A stretch of DNA of 64,000 nt from Pseudomonas sp. GM50 (GTDB lineage: Bacteria; Pseudomonadota; Gammaproteobacteria; Pseudomonadales; Pseudomonadaceae). Made by a program: the position numbers and the translations under genes. Shown here one piece after another: positions 7,226 through 17,991 of this stretch. The stretch spans positions 85,599 through 149,598 of the forward strand of contig NZ_AKJK01000049.1 in assembly GCF_000282375.1 (NCBI RefSeq). Reading direction: 5' to 3'. The notes under the pieces were generated by a model. The model searched no databases. It saw only the letters and a program-made list of their open reading frames with translations, and was not told the origin of the DNA. How positions within the stretch are numbered: position 1 is the stretch's first letter; the number at the start of each line of letters is the position of its first letter.

Positions 7226-8863
7226 TTGCCCCCACGGAAGAAAACCCGAACACTGAACGTCCGCCTGCTTCGTAAAGCTTACGAGCCTGAAGGGTCGTTT
7301 ACCGAGAGTTTTAGCCCCGACGGTGATCGCCCGCTGTCGCGTATGGATTGGTCCGGAGTGGATGGCGGAGAGCTTTACGTCGGCCAAATATTTCGGAAAC
7401 GTCCTGACTGGTTAGGTTTTTTAGAAGCTAATACGGATGAGCTTCCTGATAACTTGAGCGCAAGCGGGGCGGGTGCCGTACTGTTTCTGCCAGTTGCGGG
7501 GCGGGTGTTCGCTTTATGCTTCGGCCATGCTCACATAACATTGAACGATGATGCATTTGTTCCCCACTTTGGCCTTAAGGTCGCGCTTAATAGCGTACCT
7601 CGTGACGGTTTGCGTACTCTAGACTTGGCAACACCTGATGCTGTGACGTTTCAGAAACGTGTTCAGGCGAGCAAGGACAGTGATTTGCAGGCTTTCGGGG
7701 TTGATCTGCTTCGTGACCTGGCGCGAGTCGCAGGTGGTACACCGACTGATCGACTTTTTGCAAAATTCGTGGCTGGTAAGGATGCGCTCTCCATTACTTG
7801 TGAAGTAGAGGCGGACGGCCTTGAATCTAAATGTGAGGAAATTCTCGATTCATTTAGTGCAAAGCGTTATCGCAATGATTTTGCTTGGGTGGATAACATG
7901 CAGGTTGTTACCCTCAAAGCAACTCTGACGAGGCTTGATGCAAAACTGTTTCAGGCATTGGATGAGCTACGCCAGGGTGGCACCAACGAACTGCACATGG
8001 CCCCGCCGGAGATTGTTAATTACACTGAGGGTGGACAACTTCACTACAACGGCTTTGGTAGTCATGGCGTAAATTTCAACGATCTTTCTATCGAAGACTA
8101 TGTGTCAGAGTTAAACCGTTGTGGTTGTACTGATGATATTGATCTGATCAAGAAAAATCATCGAATCCGAGCGCAGAAGGATGCAAGTGGTGAGTTCAAC
8201 GAGCGTTGGAGGGTTTACGACTGCTTTACGTTCGAAACGTCACTGGGTAAGCAAGGGGCGGACCGTTATCATGTTCTTTTTGCTGGGAAATGGTATCGGG
8301 TTGAAAAGGGTTTCAGAGCTCGAGTTGAAGCACACTTCAATAGCCTCAAACAAGTGAGTTTGATTGGTGCAACTGGGTGCAGAAACGAAAGAGAGCTGAT
8401 TGAGGACCTAGTTAAAAATCGGCCAGATATACTGATGCTTGACCAGACAAAAATTAATCCGCAAGGGGTGCGTTATGCGAACATTGAGCCCTGTGACTTT
8501 TACTCGAAAAATAGAGAGTTCATACACCTAAAGGATGGTCATTCTTCGGGTCCCATCAGTCATTTGTGGTCTCAGGGTGTGGTGAGTGCTGAGGCGCTGG
8601 TAAGCGATGCGGATTTCCGTTCGAAACTGCGCGAAGTGGTTAGAAAAAAAGGCGGAGGATTTGAAGCTTTCTTACCCTCTGGTAAAGCCAGCAAATTTCC
8701 TCGTCAAGACTACACCGTGGTTTATGGAATTATGCGAAAGCCATATGCCGATGGATCGATTGACTTGCCATTTTTTAGTAAAGTCAGCCTGCAGGCAGCT
8801 TGTGAGCGAATCCGTCAGTTCGGGCTGTCCATTGCAATTGAACTTATAGAAAAGCCTGCTTGA
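7226..8863 (+). CDS. DUF6119 / TIGR04141-type sporadically distributed protein
   Basis: A 545-residue protein of unknown biochemical function. It resembles the TIGR04141/DUF6119 family, whose members occur sporadically near restriction systems. Visible marks are an N-terminal basic stretch with LNVRLLRKAY, a GAVLFLPVAGRVFALCFGHAH segment around residues 88-108, and FGLKVALNSV. A C-terminal half (YVSELNRCGCTDDIDLIKK, DCFTFETSLGKQG, YHVLFAGKWYRVE) resembles a sensor or nuclease-like core. The TTG start at 7226 is set by AAGGAGGAG 6-8 bp upstream. Base composition is visibly more AT-rich than in core genes. It follows the NucS-like gene on the same strand and converges on the restriction operon. 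No catalytic residues can be assigned. Confidence 0.65.
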   Translation: MPPRKKTRTLNVRLLRKAYEPEGSFTESFSPDGDRPLSRMDWSGVDGGELYVGQIFRKRPDWLGFLEANTDELPDNLSASGAGAVLFLPVAGRVFALCFGHAHITLNDDAFVPHFGLKVALNSVPRDGLRTLDLATPDAVTFQKRVQASKDSDLQAFGVDLLRDLARVAGGTPTDRLFAKFVAGKDALSITCEVEADGLESKCEEILDSFSAKRYRNDFAWVDNMQVVTLKATLTRLDAKLFQALDELRQGGTNELHMAPPEIVNYTEGGQLHYNGFGSHGVNFNDLSIEDYVSELNRCGCTDDIDLIKKNHRIRAQKDASGEFNERWRVYDCFTFETSLGKQGADRYHVLFAGKWYRVEKGFRARVEAHFNSLKQVSLIGATGCRNERELIEDLVKNRPDILMLDQTKINPQGVRYANIEPCDFYSKNREFIHLKDGHSSGPISHLWSQGVVSAEALVSDADFRSKLREVVRKKGGGFEAFLPSGKASKFPRQDYTVVYGIMRKPYADGSIDLPFFSKVSLQAACERIRQFGLSIAIELIEKPA

Positions 8864-8921
8864 CGACCTTCTGAGAGGGTTGAGTAACACCAGTCGTGGA
8901 GGCTCCGCGCATTCCGACCTT

Positions 8922-9620
8922 TTATAGCCCTTCCACCTCAATCCCATGCTCAGCCAGCCATTCCTTGCGCTGTGCGTATTCGGGCAAAGCGCGCTCGAGC
9001 CGTAGCCAGAACTCTGGGGTGTGGTGCGGCTCGTGTAGGTGGACCATTTCATGGACCACGACATATTCGGCGATGCGCTTGGGCAGAAGGATGCTCTTCC
9101 AGTGGAAATACAGGATGTCACCTTTGCCGCATGAGCCCCAGCGATAGCCAAGATCCTGCACCCGCACCCCTCCGGGGGAAACGTCCAAACGTCCTTGGTA
9201 CTCCTTTGCCCGCAAGGCGAGCCAGTTCCGGGCATGCAGGCTGTACCAGCGAATAAAGTGGTCCCTCGCCTGTGGCAGCTGGCTGCGTAGCAGCAGAAAG
9301 CGTCCCCCAGTCAGTTTCAAGGGCACCTCCTGCTCGTCGACCAGTTTGAGCCTGTAACTGCGTCCGAGGTACAGGAATCCTTCGCCATCCACATACTCCT
9401 TGGTTGGCACCGCACGTAGCAGGCGCTCCTTCTCGGCCAGGCGAGAGTAAATCCAAAAGCTTTTTTCCTGCACGAATCGGCTCAGCGATTCTTCGTCTGC
9501 CTCAGGCGGTGCTGAGAGCACCAACGTGCCGTCACGTTCGACGGTGATCTGTAGTGTTTTGCGCCGGGCACTGCGACGCAGCGTCAGACACAGATCGTTT
9601 ACCGTCAGGCTGGCCGTCAT
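8922..9620 (-). CDS. M48-type (YgjP/WLM-like) zinc metallopeptidase of the restriction operon
   Basis: A 232-residue predicted metallopeptidase of the SprT/YgjP-like group. The zinc motif HEMVH is at residues 190-194, followed by HEPHHTPEFW with a third ligand candidate at His200. The YRWGSC block at 160-165 is typical of the DUF45/YgjP family. It starts 2 bp after the hsdR stop and so is the last gene of the hsd operon, a common place for this family. It may process or regulate the restriction subunit or a damaged-DNA protein; that role is inference. It converges on the DUF6119-like gene 58 bp away. Confidence 0.8.
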   Translation of the reverse strand: MTASLTVNDLCLTLRRSARRKTLQITVERDGTLVLSAPPEADEESLSRFVQEKSFWIYSRLAEKERLLRAVPTKEYVDGEGFLYLGRSYRLKLVDEQEVPLKLTGGRFLLLRSQLPQARDHFIRWYSLHARNWLALRAKEYQGRLDVSPGGVRVQDLGYRWGSCGKGDILYFHWKSILLPKRIAEYVVVHEMVHLHEPHHTPEFWLRLERALPEYAQRKEWLAEHGIEVEGL

Positions 9621-9622
9621 GC

Positions 9623-12600
9623 TTACACCTGCATCAGCTTGTCGTGGCTGGCCCGAGCCTGATCCAATAGCCGGTCGGCCAGTATCCCGGCGGTGTCGGC
9701 ATCGACAAGCGGCGGCCGCAAAAGCATCAGGTGGTCGAACAGTCGGCCGGTGAGGTCTTCCTGCGCTACTCGCTTGCGAGGACTCCAGATGTCCCGGTGG
9801 CTCTGCAGTTCATCAACCAGCAGATCGACCAACTCCACAGTCACATCTTTCAGCCGTATCAGTTCAGCCGGCTGCGGGTCCGCTTCGGCACAGACGACCT
9901 CCAATACGGTGCGCAGGAAGGGCGCGTAATGCTCGGGAAGATCGGTCGGAGTAGTGTCATCGTTGATCTGTCCCGAACGCAGGTCGGAAATGATTTTCTG
10001 CAGTTGAGCGACCAGTGCGTCCCACTGCTCATCAAGCGACTTGAGGATGTCGTTCAGTCGTTCGGACAGTTTGCGAAACAGTACCGGGTCTTCATCTGCA
10101 TGTTTGCGGATGTGCGAGCGGATGGCGTGCTCCATTTCCGAGGCTTTGGCGCGGTCGTTGGCGCTGCGTGATAGTTGCTTCTCGAAATCAGCATCGGTCA
10201 GCTGAATGGGTGGAATTTTCGGATCGACACCCAGTGATATGACGTGGTCATCGATCAGTTTGCGCACTTTGGCCCCGATATCTTTGCCTAGCACGGGCAG
10301 GTCCTTGTAACGATTGCGGGCGCGAGCGTGGATATAGGCCAGACGTTTGGCGTCCTTGATAAAGGGCAATCCCTCTGGGCGCGGCAAGATGGTATCGAGC
10401 GACGCGAGGAAGGCCTTGAGTTTGACTGCGAACTCTGCCCGCACTTTCTCCTGATCGAGGGCGGCTAAGCAGACTTCGGTATCGTCCAGCGACTCGACAC
10501 CCTGGCGGCGCAGGACGTCCACTACTCGCAGATGGCGATCTCGCAGGATTGGTACCTCGTCCTTGATGCTGACCAGCGCACCCTCGATATCCTCGTCGGC
10601 ATAGGCCGCCAAGGCTTCTTTTAGGTGGTTGGCCACGCCATAGTAGTCCACCACGATACCGCAACGCTTGCCATGGCCAGTACGGTTCACGCGAGCAATG
10701 GCCTGCAGAAGTTCGGCCTCCTTGATCGGTCGGTCCAGGTACATGACGCCTTCAATGGGGGCGTCGAAGCCGGTCAGCAGCATCGACTTTACGATCAGGA
10801 AGGCTAGCGGATCAGCCTTGCCCGGCTGTTCATGCCGTAGCGGCTTTTTGAAGCGCTTGATCAGTTGTTCGTGCTTCCCGCCGTCGGTCCAGATTTTCCA
10901 CGACGAGTCGTCATTGTTGCTACCGGAAATAATCGCGGCGAATTCCAGGCTACGTAGCGTGTCGCGGTAGCGCCAGGCCTGGATGCGTGCCTGCACTTTG
11001 GGTGGGCGCAGGCACAGGGCTTCATCGTCGAGCATCTTTTCGGCGGCTGGCAGCGCTTCTGCCTCGTTCAGCAGTTCGTCACGAGCGCTCTGTAAGGCGC
11101 TGAAATAACGAATGGCGGCCAGCCGACTGTAAGCCACTACCTGAGCTTTGTAGCCGTTGGGCAGGATATTCGTGACGTAGTGGCGAAGGATGTCACGCGC
11201 CTTGTCGTCGATCAGCGCCGGGGCATCGAAGATATGGCCCTTGGTGGCGTATTTCTTCTTGATCAACTCCAGCTCTTCGCTACTGTGTTCGCGGAAGAGA
11301 TCCTCGAAAAGCTCATCCAGGCTGGCACCGTCCTTGACCGCGCCATGGGCTGTGCGCCCTTCGTAGAGCACTGGCACCGTAGCACCATCGGCTTCGGCTT
11401 CCTTGATCGTGTATTTGTCGATGAATGCACCGAAAATTTCATGGGTGCGCTTCTTGTCGCCCATGATGATCGGCGTGCCGGTGAAGCCGATGCGTGCGCA
11501 ATTTGGCATTCCAGCCATCAGGCTGGCCTGTAGGTCGCCGGCCTGGGTACGGTGCGCTTCGTCCACCAGCACCAGAATGCTCTCGTCGCTATTCAATACT
11601 TCGATGGGCCTACTGACCTGGTAGGCGCCGCGACTTTCGGCAGCCTTGAGCCCTGCGTCAGGCGTTTCGGGCAGATCTTTCTCGTCGGACAGTGCTTCGT
11701 CTTCCAGTTCAGAGCTTCGGTACTTCTGGATAGTGGCGAAGATCAGTCCCGGTCCCTGACGCCGAGCCAGCGCCTTCACACCCTCGGTGCTGGAAGCCAC
11801 TTCCGGCAGTTCGCCGGTCAGCGTGGCAGTTGCCGACAACTGGCTCTGCAAGTCTTTGCGGTCGGTCACCACGATGACTTTGAAACGACGTAGTTGTGTG
11901 TCCGTGCGCATCTTGCGTACCAGAAACACCATGGTCAGGCTCTTGCCAGAACCCTGGGTATGCCAGACGATACCGCCTCGCTGGTCGTGTTCGCCATGCT
12001 CGTGGCGGGTCTGTCCGGTCTTCAGTCGGGTGATGGCACGGTTTACAGCACGGTATTGCTGGTAGCGGCAGACGGTCTTGATGGTCTGCCCGCTGACCTG
12101 CATAAACAGCATGAAATGCCGCAACACATCTAGCAGGTGCGCAGGGGACAACAGGCCGGCAATCAGCCGCTCCTGCTCGGACAAAACGGATTTGCTCAGC
12201 CCGCTTGCTACTTCCTGTTCGCTGCCCTGGCCGTCCGGTCCGACTATCGTTTTCCACTGAGCGAAATGAGCGAAGCCAGAGCCGATGCAGCCGACCCGCG
12301 CCTCGTCGAAGCTGCTGGCGATCAGTAACTGTACGCTGGCGAACAACGCTTCGTTGCCTTCGTTGTCCTCAACTTCGAAGGCCGCCTTGCGTTGGTTGCT
12401 GTAACGGCGTAGTTGGTCCACGGCCTCTGTCAAAGGCTCGGGGATGGATGGACTCTTGCATTCCACCACAACTAGTGGAATGCCGTTTACCAGCAACACC
12501 AGATCGGGAACGATGAATTTTTTACCACTGTTGTAGCCTGGCGGGCAGTCCACCCGATACTGATTGATCACGGTGAAGCGGTTGTTGGTCGGCGTCTCCC

Positions 12601-12958
12601 AGTCGATATACTGGATCGTCTGCCCACGGCCGCCATCCCAACCAGGAAGGCCGTCCACCGTGATGCCCTTGAGCAGTAGCTCGGTGGCCTTCTGGTTGGC
12701 TTCCATCAGCTTGGCGGTGCCCAGGCGAGTGATGGCTGAAACAGCCTCGCTGATGCGCTCGTCATCCAGCCAGGTTTCTCCATCGCGCAGGTTAATGGTC
12801 CGCAGCCGCTCGCGCAGCTGGGCTTCCTGAATGACTTCGGCAAAGGTGTTGCGACCCGTCAAGGCCGGGATGTCGAGACTGCCCTCGATGTGTGTCCAGC
12901 CCAGTCCTTGCAGCTGTGTGACAAAGGGTTGCTCAACGTCGTCCAGTTCCCAGCCCAT
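9623..12958 (-). CDS. hsdR: Type I restriction enzyme, restriction (R) subunit
   Basis: ATP-driven translocase and endonuclease subunit that cuts DNA lacking the methylation pattern set by HsdM/HsdS. The 1111 residues show the N-terminal RecB-like nuclease (PDLVLLVNGIPLVVVECKSP, residues 151-170, with Asp152, Glu166 and Lys168), Walker A TQGSGKS at 334-340, and DEAH at 466-469. Then come the SF2 helicase motif GFTGTP and the motif-VI region AIARVNRTG, followed by a long helical C-terminus. Length is normal. It follows the DUF1016 gene by about 100 bp and is followed directly by the M48 peptidase. No frameshift is visible, so the enzyme appears intact. Confidence 0.95.
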   Translation of the reverse strand: MGWELDDVEQPFVTQLQGLGWTHIEGSLDIPALTGRNTFAEVIQEAQLRERLRTINLRDGETWLDDERISEAVSAITRLGTAKLMEANQKATELLLKGITVDGLPGWDGGRGQTIQYIDWETPTNNRFTVINQYRVDCPPGYNSGKKFIVPDLVLLVNGIPLVVVECKSPSIPEPLTEAVDQLRRYSNQRKAAFEVEDNEGNEALFASVQLLIASSFDEARVGCIGSGFAHFAQWKTIVGPDGQGSEQEVASGLSKSVLSEQERLIAGLLSPAHLLDVLRHFMLFMQVSGQTIKTVCRYQQYRAVNRAITRLKTGQTRHEHGEHDQRGGIVWHTQGSGKSLTMVFLVRKMRTDTQLRRFKVIVVTDRKDLQSQLSATATLTGELPEVASSTEGVKALARRQGPGLIFATIQKYRSSELEDEALSDEKDLPETPDAGLKAAESRGAYQVSRPIEVLNSDESILVLVDEAHRTQAGDLQASLMAGMPNCARIGFTGTPIIMGDKKRTHEIFGAFIDKYTIKEAEADGATVPVLYEGRTAHGAVKDGASLDELFEDLFREHSSEELELIKKKYATKGHIFDAPALIDDKARDILRHYVTNILPNGYKAQVVAYSRLAAIRYFSALQSARDELLNEAEALPAAEKMLDDEALCLRPPKVQARIQAWRYRDTLRSLEFAAIISGSNNDDSSWKIWTDGGKHEQLIKRFKKPLRHEQPGKADPLAFLIVKSMLLTGFDAPIEGVMYLDRPIKEAELLQAIARVNRTGHGKRCGIVVDYYGVANHLKEALAAYADEDIEGALVSIKDEVPILRDRHLRVVDVLRRQGVESLDDTEVCLAALDQEKVRAEFAVKLKAFLASLDTILPRPEGLPFIKDAKRLAYIHARARNRYKDLPVLGKDIGAKVRKLIDDHVISLGVDPKIPPIQLTDADFEKQLSRSANDRAKASEMEHAIRSHIRKHADEDPVLFRKLSERLNDILKSLDEQWDALVAQLQKIISDLRSGQINDDTTPTDLPEHYAPFLRTVLEVVCAEADPQPAELIRLKDVTVELVDLLVDELQSHRDIWSPRKRVAQEDLTGRLFDHLMLLRPPLVDADTAGILADRLLDQARASHDKLMQV

Positions 12959-13057
12959 CTCACTACTCCATTTTCAATGGATGAAATCTATCCGATCTCA
13001 CCCGACTCCATCAGATTTACCTGGCGCCCATACGGGCTGATGTCAGTTCATAAACAC

Positions 13058-14095
13058 TCAATTATCAGCCAGCTCCTGCTCGATCTGCTCGATGCTGGGC
13101 AGGGTGTTTTGCAGCTCAGCTGGCAGCGCCTCCATCAATTGATACTCCGCGACGCCCATGGGTTTGGCGCTGTCGCGCAGGGCATACTCAGCCACTACCT
13201 TGTTTTTGCTCTTGCACAGCAGTAGGCCAATAGTGGGGGCATCATGTTCGCCCTTCATCTGCGCATCCACGGCCGTCAGGTAGAAGCCCAACTGGCCCAG
13301 ATGCTCAGGCTTGAATTTGTCGGCCTTCAGCTCAATGACCACGTAGCAGCGCAGCTTGAGGTGATAGAACAGCAGATCGATGAAGAAGTCGTCGCCACCC
13401 ACTTCCAACGGCACTTGCCGCCCAACGAAGGCAAACCCTGCGCCCAGTTCCAGCAAAAAACGAGTGACATGCTGCACTAGGGCGTGTTCGATTTCACGCT
13501 CGTTCGCCTCCCGGCTTACATCGAGAAAGTCGAAGACATAGGGGTCTTTCAGCGTCTGCTGAGCCAGGTCCGAGTTCGGAGCCGGCAGCTGCGTAGCAAA
13601 GTTAGTTTGTGCCTGACCTTCGCGGTCCAGCAAGCGGGTTTCGATGTGCATGCTTAGCACGCTGCGCGACCATCCGTATTCGACGGCTCTTTGGGCATAG
13701 GCCAGCCGTTGCTGCGAATCTTTCAGCTTGGCGAGCAGTACCAAATTATGGCCCCACGGCAATTGTCCAACAGCCTGTTGGACAATTTCAGCGTCCGGCC
13801 ATGCCTCGGCAAAAGCGCGCATATACATCAGGTTAGCGCGGGAAAAGCCTTTCATATCGGGGAAGGCCGTGCGCAGGTCGTGAGCCAGTCGCTCGATGAC
13901 CTTGGCACCCCAACCCTCGCGACTTTGACGTTCGAGGATATCGTGGCCGATCTGCCAGTAGAGCAGCACCAACTCGCGGTTGACTGTCTGCACTGCACGC
14001 TGCTGGGCGTGGTGAATGCGGGTTTTCAGTTCGGCCAGCCAGACGGTGTAGCCACCGGGAGGATCGATTAGCGAGATGGGGCGAGAGTCGGTCAT
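13058..14095 (-). CDS. DUF1016 (YhcG-type) PD-(D/E)XK nuclease family protein
   Basis: A 345-residue protein with the two-part YhcG architecture. An N-terminal helical DUF1016 domain (YWQIGHDILERQ, WGAKVIERLAHDLR, GFSRANLMYMRAFAEAWP) is followed by a C-terminal nuclease core: DDFFIDLLFYH, YVVIELKADKFKPEHLGQL, with Asp240, Glu255, Lys257 and Gln268. Its start overlaps the hsdS stop as ATGA, so it is built into the type I operon between S and R subunits. Such insertions are common in bacterial RM loci; the protein may be an accessory nuclease. Fold assignment is firm, function is not. Confidence 0.85.
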   Translation of the reverse strand: MTDSRPISLIDPPGGYTVWLAELKTRIHHAQQRAVQTVNRELVLLYWQIGHDILERQSREGWGAKVIERLAHDLRTAFPDMKGFSRANLMYMRAFAEAWPDAEIVQQAVGQLPWGHNLVLLAKLKDSQQRLAYAQRAVEYGWSRSVLSMHIETRLLDREGQAQTNFATQLPAPNSDLAQQTLKDPYVFDFLDVSREANEREIEHALVQHVTRFLLELGAGFAFVGRQVPLEVGGDDFFIDLLFYHLKLRCYVVIELKADKFKPEHLGQLGFYLTAVDAQMKGEHDAPTIGLLLCKSKNKVVAEYALRDSAKPMGVAEYQLMEALPAELQNTLPSIEQIEQELADN

Positions 14096-15366
14096 GGGGT
14101 GGTGGCGCCTTCCAGTAGAGGTGTGACGCGTACGCGGCCGGTGAGAAGGTCGTCCATTAGGCCGACTTTTTGCTGCTTCAGCTTGTCCAGTTCCGAAGAA
14201 TGATCGGTCAGGTTTTGCTCGGTCGTCATCAAGATAGCGACGATCTGATCTTGCTCGTACCGTGGAGGTACAACGACGTTATAGCTTTTGAAAAATGGAA
14301 GTCCAATCGTCTTGATCGTACTTCCAATGGCGATGCTTTCAAACTTCGGCTTTTCACGCTGCAAGTAGAAATACAAGAACAAATTGTTCATCTTTTCTCC
14401 ACATCGCCAAGCCATGAAGTGCTGACTTACTGCCATATTGCCTACCAGAATGGCACTTTTTCCGATGCCAGCGTCACGAGATAGAATGACTGTTCCGCTT
14501 GGATGAACTACAGCGGACGAATTGGCTATGCCAAGCTCGCTGACTTCCTTGTCAGTTTCGTGGATGAAAATCTTGTCGAGGTTATGTGAATCAGCTAAAG
14601 AAACCCACTTAATGCCAGCATTCCAATATGACGCAATGTTCTTGTTGGGGGTATGCCCGCTGCCACGTACAGCAACGGAGTCAAGCAACCTTACCTCCCA
14701 TTCTTTTGGGATCCACCCCAGCGGCGACTCCTTATAGTGCTGCGGCATTTCGCTCTGTGGCGGGCGCAGTTCGCCGTTGGAGTCAATGCCCCGGGTCAAC
14801 AGGTCGTGCAGCAGTCCCTGTTTGACGATCTTGAGTTTGTCGATGATCGCCTCGGTTGCGCGGATCGTGTTGTCGAGGGTGTCGAGGATTTTGGCGATAA
14901 GCGTTTGCTCGTCAGAGGAAAATTCCCTAACAAAGAACTCATCAAAAAACTGGCGCTGCACGCGCTGTTGTCCTGCGGATCCGACCATCTGTCTTTCCGC
15001 TGCACGCCTGAAACGCTGGCTTTGCGTAACGTGAAAAACAAAACGTGGATCGATGCCTGGTTTTGCCCGGAGCACATGGAATTCCGTGCTTCCGAAGCCG
15101 ATTCCGTTACGTAATCCGCGTACGTAGGCACCTTTGCCGTTCTCAAGGCAAGGTGTGATTTTAGCTACGAGCACATCACCGTCTTCAAAGGCAGTAAATC
15201 CTGTTGTCACCGATCTCAGGGGCCGTGTCTGTTGTGTAGTCCAGTCTCCTGATTCGGATACATCGCTCATCGGAATAAAGGACACTTCATCATTGGCGGG
15301 TAAATCATGGGGTATTCGAATAGCAGGGTTTACCTTGGCTATCGTTGAAAGTGAAACCTCAGACAT
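14092..15366 (-). CDS. hsdS: Type I restriction enzyme, specificity (S) subunit
   Basis: DNA-recognition subunit carrying two target-recognition domains joined by coiled coils, which set the methylation and restriction site. Domain 1 covers about residues 1-160, followed by the coiled-coil segment [20 protein letters not shown]. The conserved linker [20 protein letters not shown] precedes domain 2 ([16 protein letters not shown] onward), which ends with a second helix and [15 protein letters not shown]. The ATG at 15366 has AAGGAA seven bases upstream and overlaps the hsdM end by 8 bp; an upstream TTG is too close to that ribosome site. The target sequence cannot be read from the protein. Confidence 0.93.
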   Translation of the reverse strand: MSEVSLSTIAKVNPAIRIPHDLPANDEVSFIPMSDVSESGDWTTQQTRPLRSVTTGFTAFEDGDVLVAKITPCLENGKGAYVRGLRNGIGFGSTEFHVLRAKPGIDPRFVFHVTQSQRFRRAAERQMVGSAGQQRVQRQFFDEFFVREFSSDEQTLIAKILDTLDNTIRATEAIIDKLKIVKQGLLHDLLTRGIDSNGELRPPQSEMPQHYKESPLGWIPKEWEVRLLDSVAVRGSGHTPNKNIASYWNAGIKWVSLADSHNLDKIFIHETDKEVSELGIANSSAVVHPSGTVILSRDAGIGKSAILVGNMAVSQHFMAWRCGEKMNNLFLYFYLQREKPKFESIAIGSTIKTIGLPFFKSYNVVVPPRYEQDQIVAILMTTEQNLTDHSSELDKLKQQKVGLMDDLLTGRVRVTPLLEGATTP

Positions 15367-17836
15367 ATCCAAGTTCCTTCAGCAAACCCTGCAATGTCTG
15401 TTCCGCCGTATTGCGTTTGTGTTCAATCTCGGCAAGGGTCACGCGGTACTTGTCCCACCAGTTTTCAACGGCCGCGACTAATTGCTTGCGCTGAACAGAG
15501 ATATAGCGGTCGACGATAGCCTGCATGTCGTTGTGCAGTATGGTCAGCAGAAGTTCGGCAGCGGCCTCCTGAGTCAGTCCGTCGACGGCTTTGTTTAGGT
15601 GGCTGGTAAAGCTTTCATTCTTGGTTTTGAGCTGCTTTTTCACCTTGGTCAGTTCGTCCTTCCACGCTTTGAGCTGAGCCTCGTCAACGATGTTTTCCTC
15701 GTCGCCTTCAGCTTCGACCTCATCCTCGTCTTTGGCTGGGACTGGGGCCTTGAGCTGACTTTCCAACTCAGCTTTCTTCCCGTCCAGTTCGGCCAATTTG
15801 GTCACGAAGTCGCTGAGCAGAAACTTGACCAGCTTGTGCTCCAGCGGGCTGTCCTTGCTGGCTTTGTCCTCCAGGGCGGTGACGATACTAGTGCGCCAAG
15901 CATCAACCACACCCGTGGCACCACGGGCCATTAGGGTAAGGAAGTCATATTTACTCTGATACCAGAAGCCGGCAATGATGCCGCGCACCTGAAAGGGGTC
16001 GAGCAGGCCAATGTTTTCCAGCGACTGGCTAAAGCTTTGCAACAGTTCGCTGCGCAGGCTGACCAGACTGTTGCTGTTGTCCATTTGCCCAGCCAGGGCG
16101 GTGATGCGTGGGCTGTGCTCTTCCCACCAGTTTTTGAAGGCGTCGCGAATTTTGGTTTCTTTGGCTTGCAGGCCGACATTGTCCTCAATGGCTGGCTTGA
16201 GCGCTTGGCGGTTGTTCAGTTCTGGGCGAAAGTCAAAATAGCGTTCGTCACGGACGATGAACAAGTCCTGCGGGTCTAGGCCATGAGCCCGGAAAAGTCC
16301 GGCTTTGGCTGCCACTTCGGACTTGGGTATGCCGCCAACCAAGTGGGCACGCACGTCGTGGGGTTCTGGCGCAGGGGCGTTGTCCACATAGCGGCGGATA
16401 TTCAGGTTGTAGTTGTGATCGCGCAGCGTGGCGAGGTCGACGATATCGGACAGGCCATCGATCTGGCGAAATTCATCAAAGGCAGTGGCAATCTTCTCGA
16501 TATGTTCTGGCAGCAAGAAGTTTTGCGCGCGGCCCTCGAAGTACTCTCGATCGGCATTGATAAACAGCACTTTGCCCTGGCGGTCGGTCGGCTTGCCGCT
16601 GACGCGATTGGCACCGTCCTGCTTCTGTTGGCGCAGGATCAGGATACAGGCGGGGATGCCGGTTCCGTAAAACAGGTTGGCCGGCAGGCCGATCACCGCT
16701 TCGAGCAGGTCATCCTTGATGATGCCTGCGCGGATGCCTTTCTCCTCCCCTCCACGGAACAGCACTCCGTGGGGCAAAACTGTGGCGACCATACCTTCGT
16801 CACGGCAGACGCCGAGCATGTGTTGAAGGAACATTAAATCGGCCTTCTTGGAGCCCAGTGGCACCTGTCCGTATTTGAAACGCTCCGGGTGCTCCGGACT
16901 CCAGGCAGGCTGGCCGTTGGTATCTTTCTCGGTATGGCCCCAGTTTATCGAGAACGGCGGGTTGGTGAGGATGCGGTCAAAGCGCAGCAGTTCGCCGCCT
17001 TCCAAGTGGCGCGGGTCGCTTAAGGTGTCATCGTTTTGCAGGTCTGCCGTACTGATGCCGTGCAGCAGCATGTTCATCTTGGCGATGGACCAAACGGTGC
17101 CGTTGAACTCTTGGCCGAACAAGTTGGCTTTGCGGCCATCCTCGCCGTGCTCGTCAATATATTCCTTGGCGGCGATCAGCATGCCGCCCGAGCCGCAACA
17201 GGGGTCATAGATGTCGTGTTTCAGCGCTGGTTTGAGCAGACGAACCATCAAGCGCACCACCGACCGCGGGGTATAGAACTCACCCCCTTTCTTGCCGGCA
17301 GAGTCGGCGAATTCGCCGATCAGGTATTCGTAGGCAGCGCCGAGGAGGTCGGGAAACTCGAAGTCTGAGTTGCACAGAGGCACTAGACTGAAATGGCTGA
17401 TCAGCTGACGAAGCTTAATGTCGGGGATCTTGCTCTGGCCGACCTTACGGGTGAAGTCAATGTGCTCCAGCACCCCTTCCAAAGAAGCGTTATTCCCCTC
17501 AATACCCGCCAGCGCCTTATTGAGCAGATTACCGACATTGATGTGCGCCTCGTTGAGCAGGTGTTTGAAGCGCGAGGAGCTGGGCACCCAAAAACCGCCA
17601 TCGCGTTTGTACCAGCGCGGATTTTCTGCAGAGACAAAGGCTTCGGCCTGGCTCTTGCCTGCCTGGAGCTCCTGCGCCAACACCTCCTTGTAACGCTCCT
17701 CGAACACGTCAGAGCAGCGTTTGAGAAACAGCATGCCAAAGATGTATTCCTTAAACTCCGAAGCATCCATCTTGCCGCGCAGAATATCGGCGGCCTTGAA
17801 CAGGTGACGTTCCAGTTGCTGAAGCGTGAGGGGCAT
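15359..17836 (-). CDS. hsdM: Type I restriction enzyme, methyltransferase (M) subunit
   Basis: N6-adenine methyltransferase that protects host DNA at the site chosen by HsdS. The ATG at 17836 ([20 protein letters not shown]) has AAGGAA upstream; in-frame codons further up lack a ribosome site. Residues 1-150 are the HsdM N-terminal helical domain. The AdoMet motif [10 protein letters not shown] is at 211-220 and the catalytic NPPF at 292-295. The protein is 825 residues, longer than the roughly 500 of E. coli HsdM, because of a long C-terminal helical extension with an acidic, lysine-rich coiled region around [20 protein letters not shown]. It is the first gene of the operon hsdM-hsdS-DUF1016-hsdR-M48. 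Confidence 0.95.
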   Translation of the reverse strand: MPLTLQQLERHLFKAADILRGKMDASEFKEYIFGMLFLKRCSDVFEERYKEVLAQELQAGKSQAEAFVSAENPRWYKRDGGFWVPSSSRFKHLLNEAHINVGNLLNKALAGIEGNNASLEGVLEHIDFTRKVGQSKIPDIKLRQLISHFSLVPLCNSDFEFPDLLGAAYEYLIGEFADSAGKKGGEFYTPRSVVRLMVRLLKPALKHDIYDPCCGSGGMLIAAKEYIDEHGEDGRKANLFGQEFNGTVWSIAKMNMLLHGISTADLQNDDTLSDPRHLEGGELLRFDRILTNPPFSINWGHTEKDTNGQPAWSPEHPERFKYGQVPLGSKKADLMFLQHMLGVCRDEGMVATVLPHGVLFRGGEEKGIRAGIIKDDLLEAVIGLPANLFYGTGIPACILILRQQKQDGANRVSGKPTDRQGKVLFINADREYFEGRAQNFLLPEHIEKIATAFDEFRQIDGLSDIVDLATLRDHNYNLNIRRYVDNAPAPEPHDVRAHLVGGIPKSEVAAKAGLFRAHGLDPQDLFIVRDERYFDFRPELNNRQALKPAIEDNVGLQAKETKIRDAFKNWWEEHSPRITALAGQMDNSNSLVSLRSELLQSFSQSLENIGLLDPFQVRGIIAGFWYQSKYDFLTLMARGATGVVDAWRTSIVTALEDKASKDSPLEHKLVKFLLSDFVTKLAELDGKKAELESQLKAPVPAKDEDEVEAEGDEENIVDEAQLKAWKDELTKVKKQLKTKNESFTSHLNKAVDGLTQEAAAELLLTILHNDMQAIVDRYISVQRKQLVAAVENWWDKYRVTLAEIEHKRNTAEQTLQGLLKELGYV

Positions 17837-17991
17837 TACGAATTTCCTTTTCGTCGCTCTGTGAGCGACGGATTCCCAAGGGGATATAAATGATGGGCAG
17901 GATTCTAACCCAGGATGCATCAGCAAGCTTTCTGGCAGTACTGGATGCGGTTATGCGGCCGGAAATTGAGAGTGCTGGGCAAAGGCTGCAT

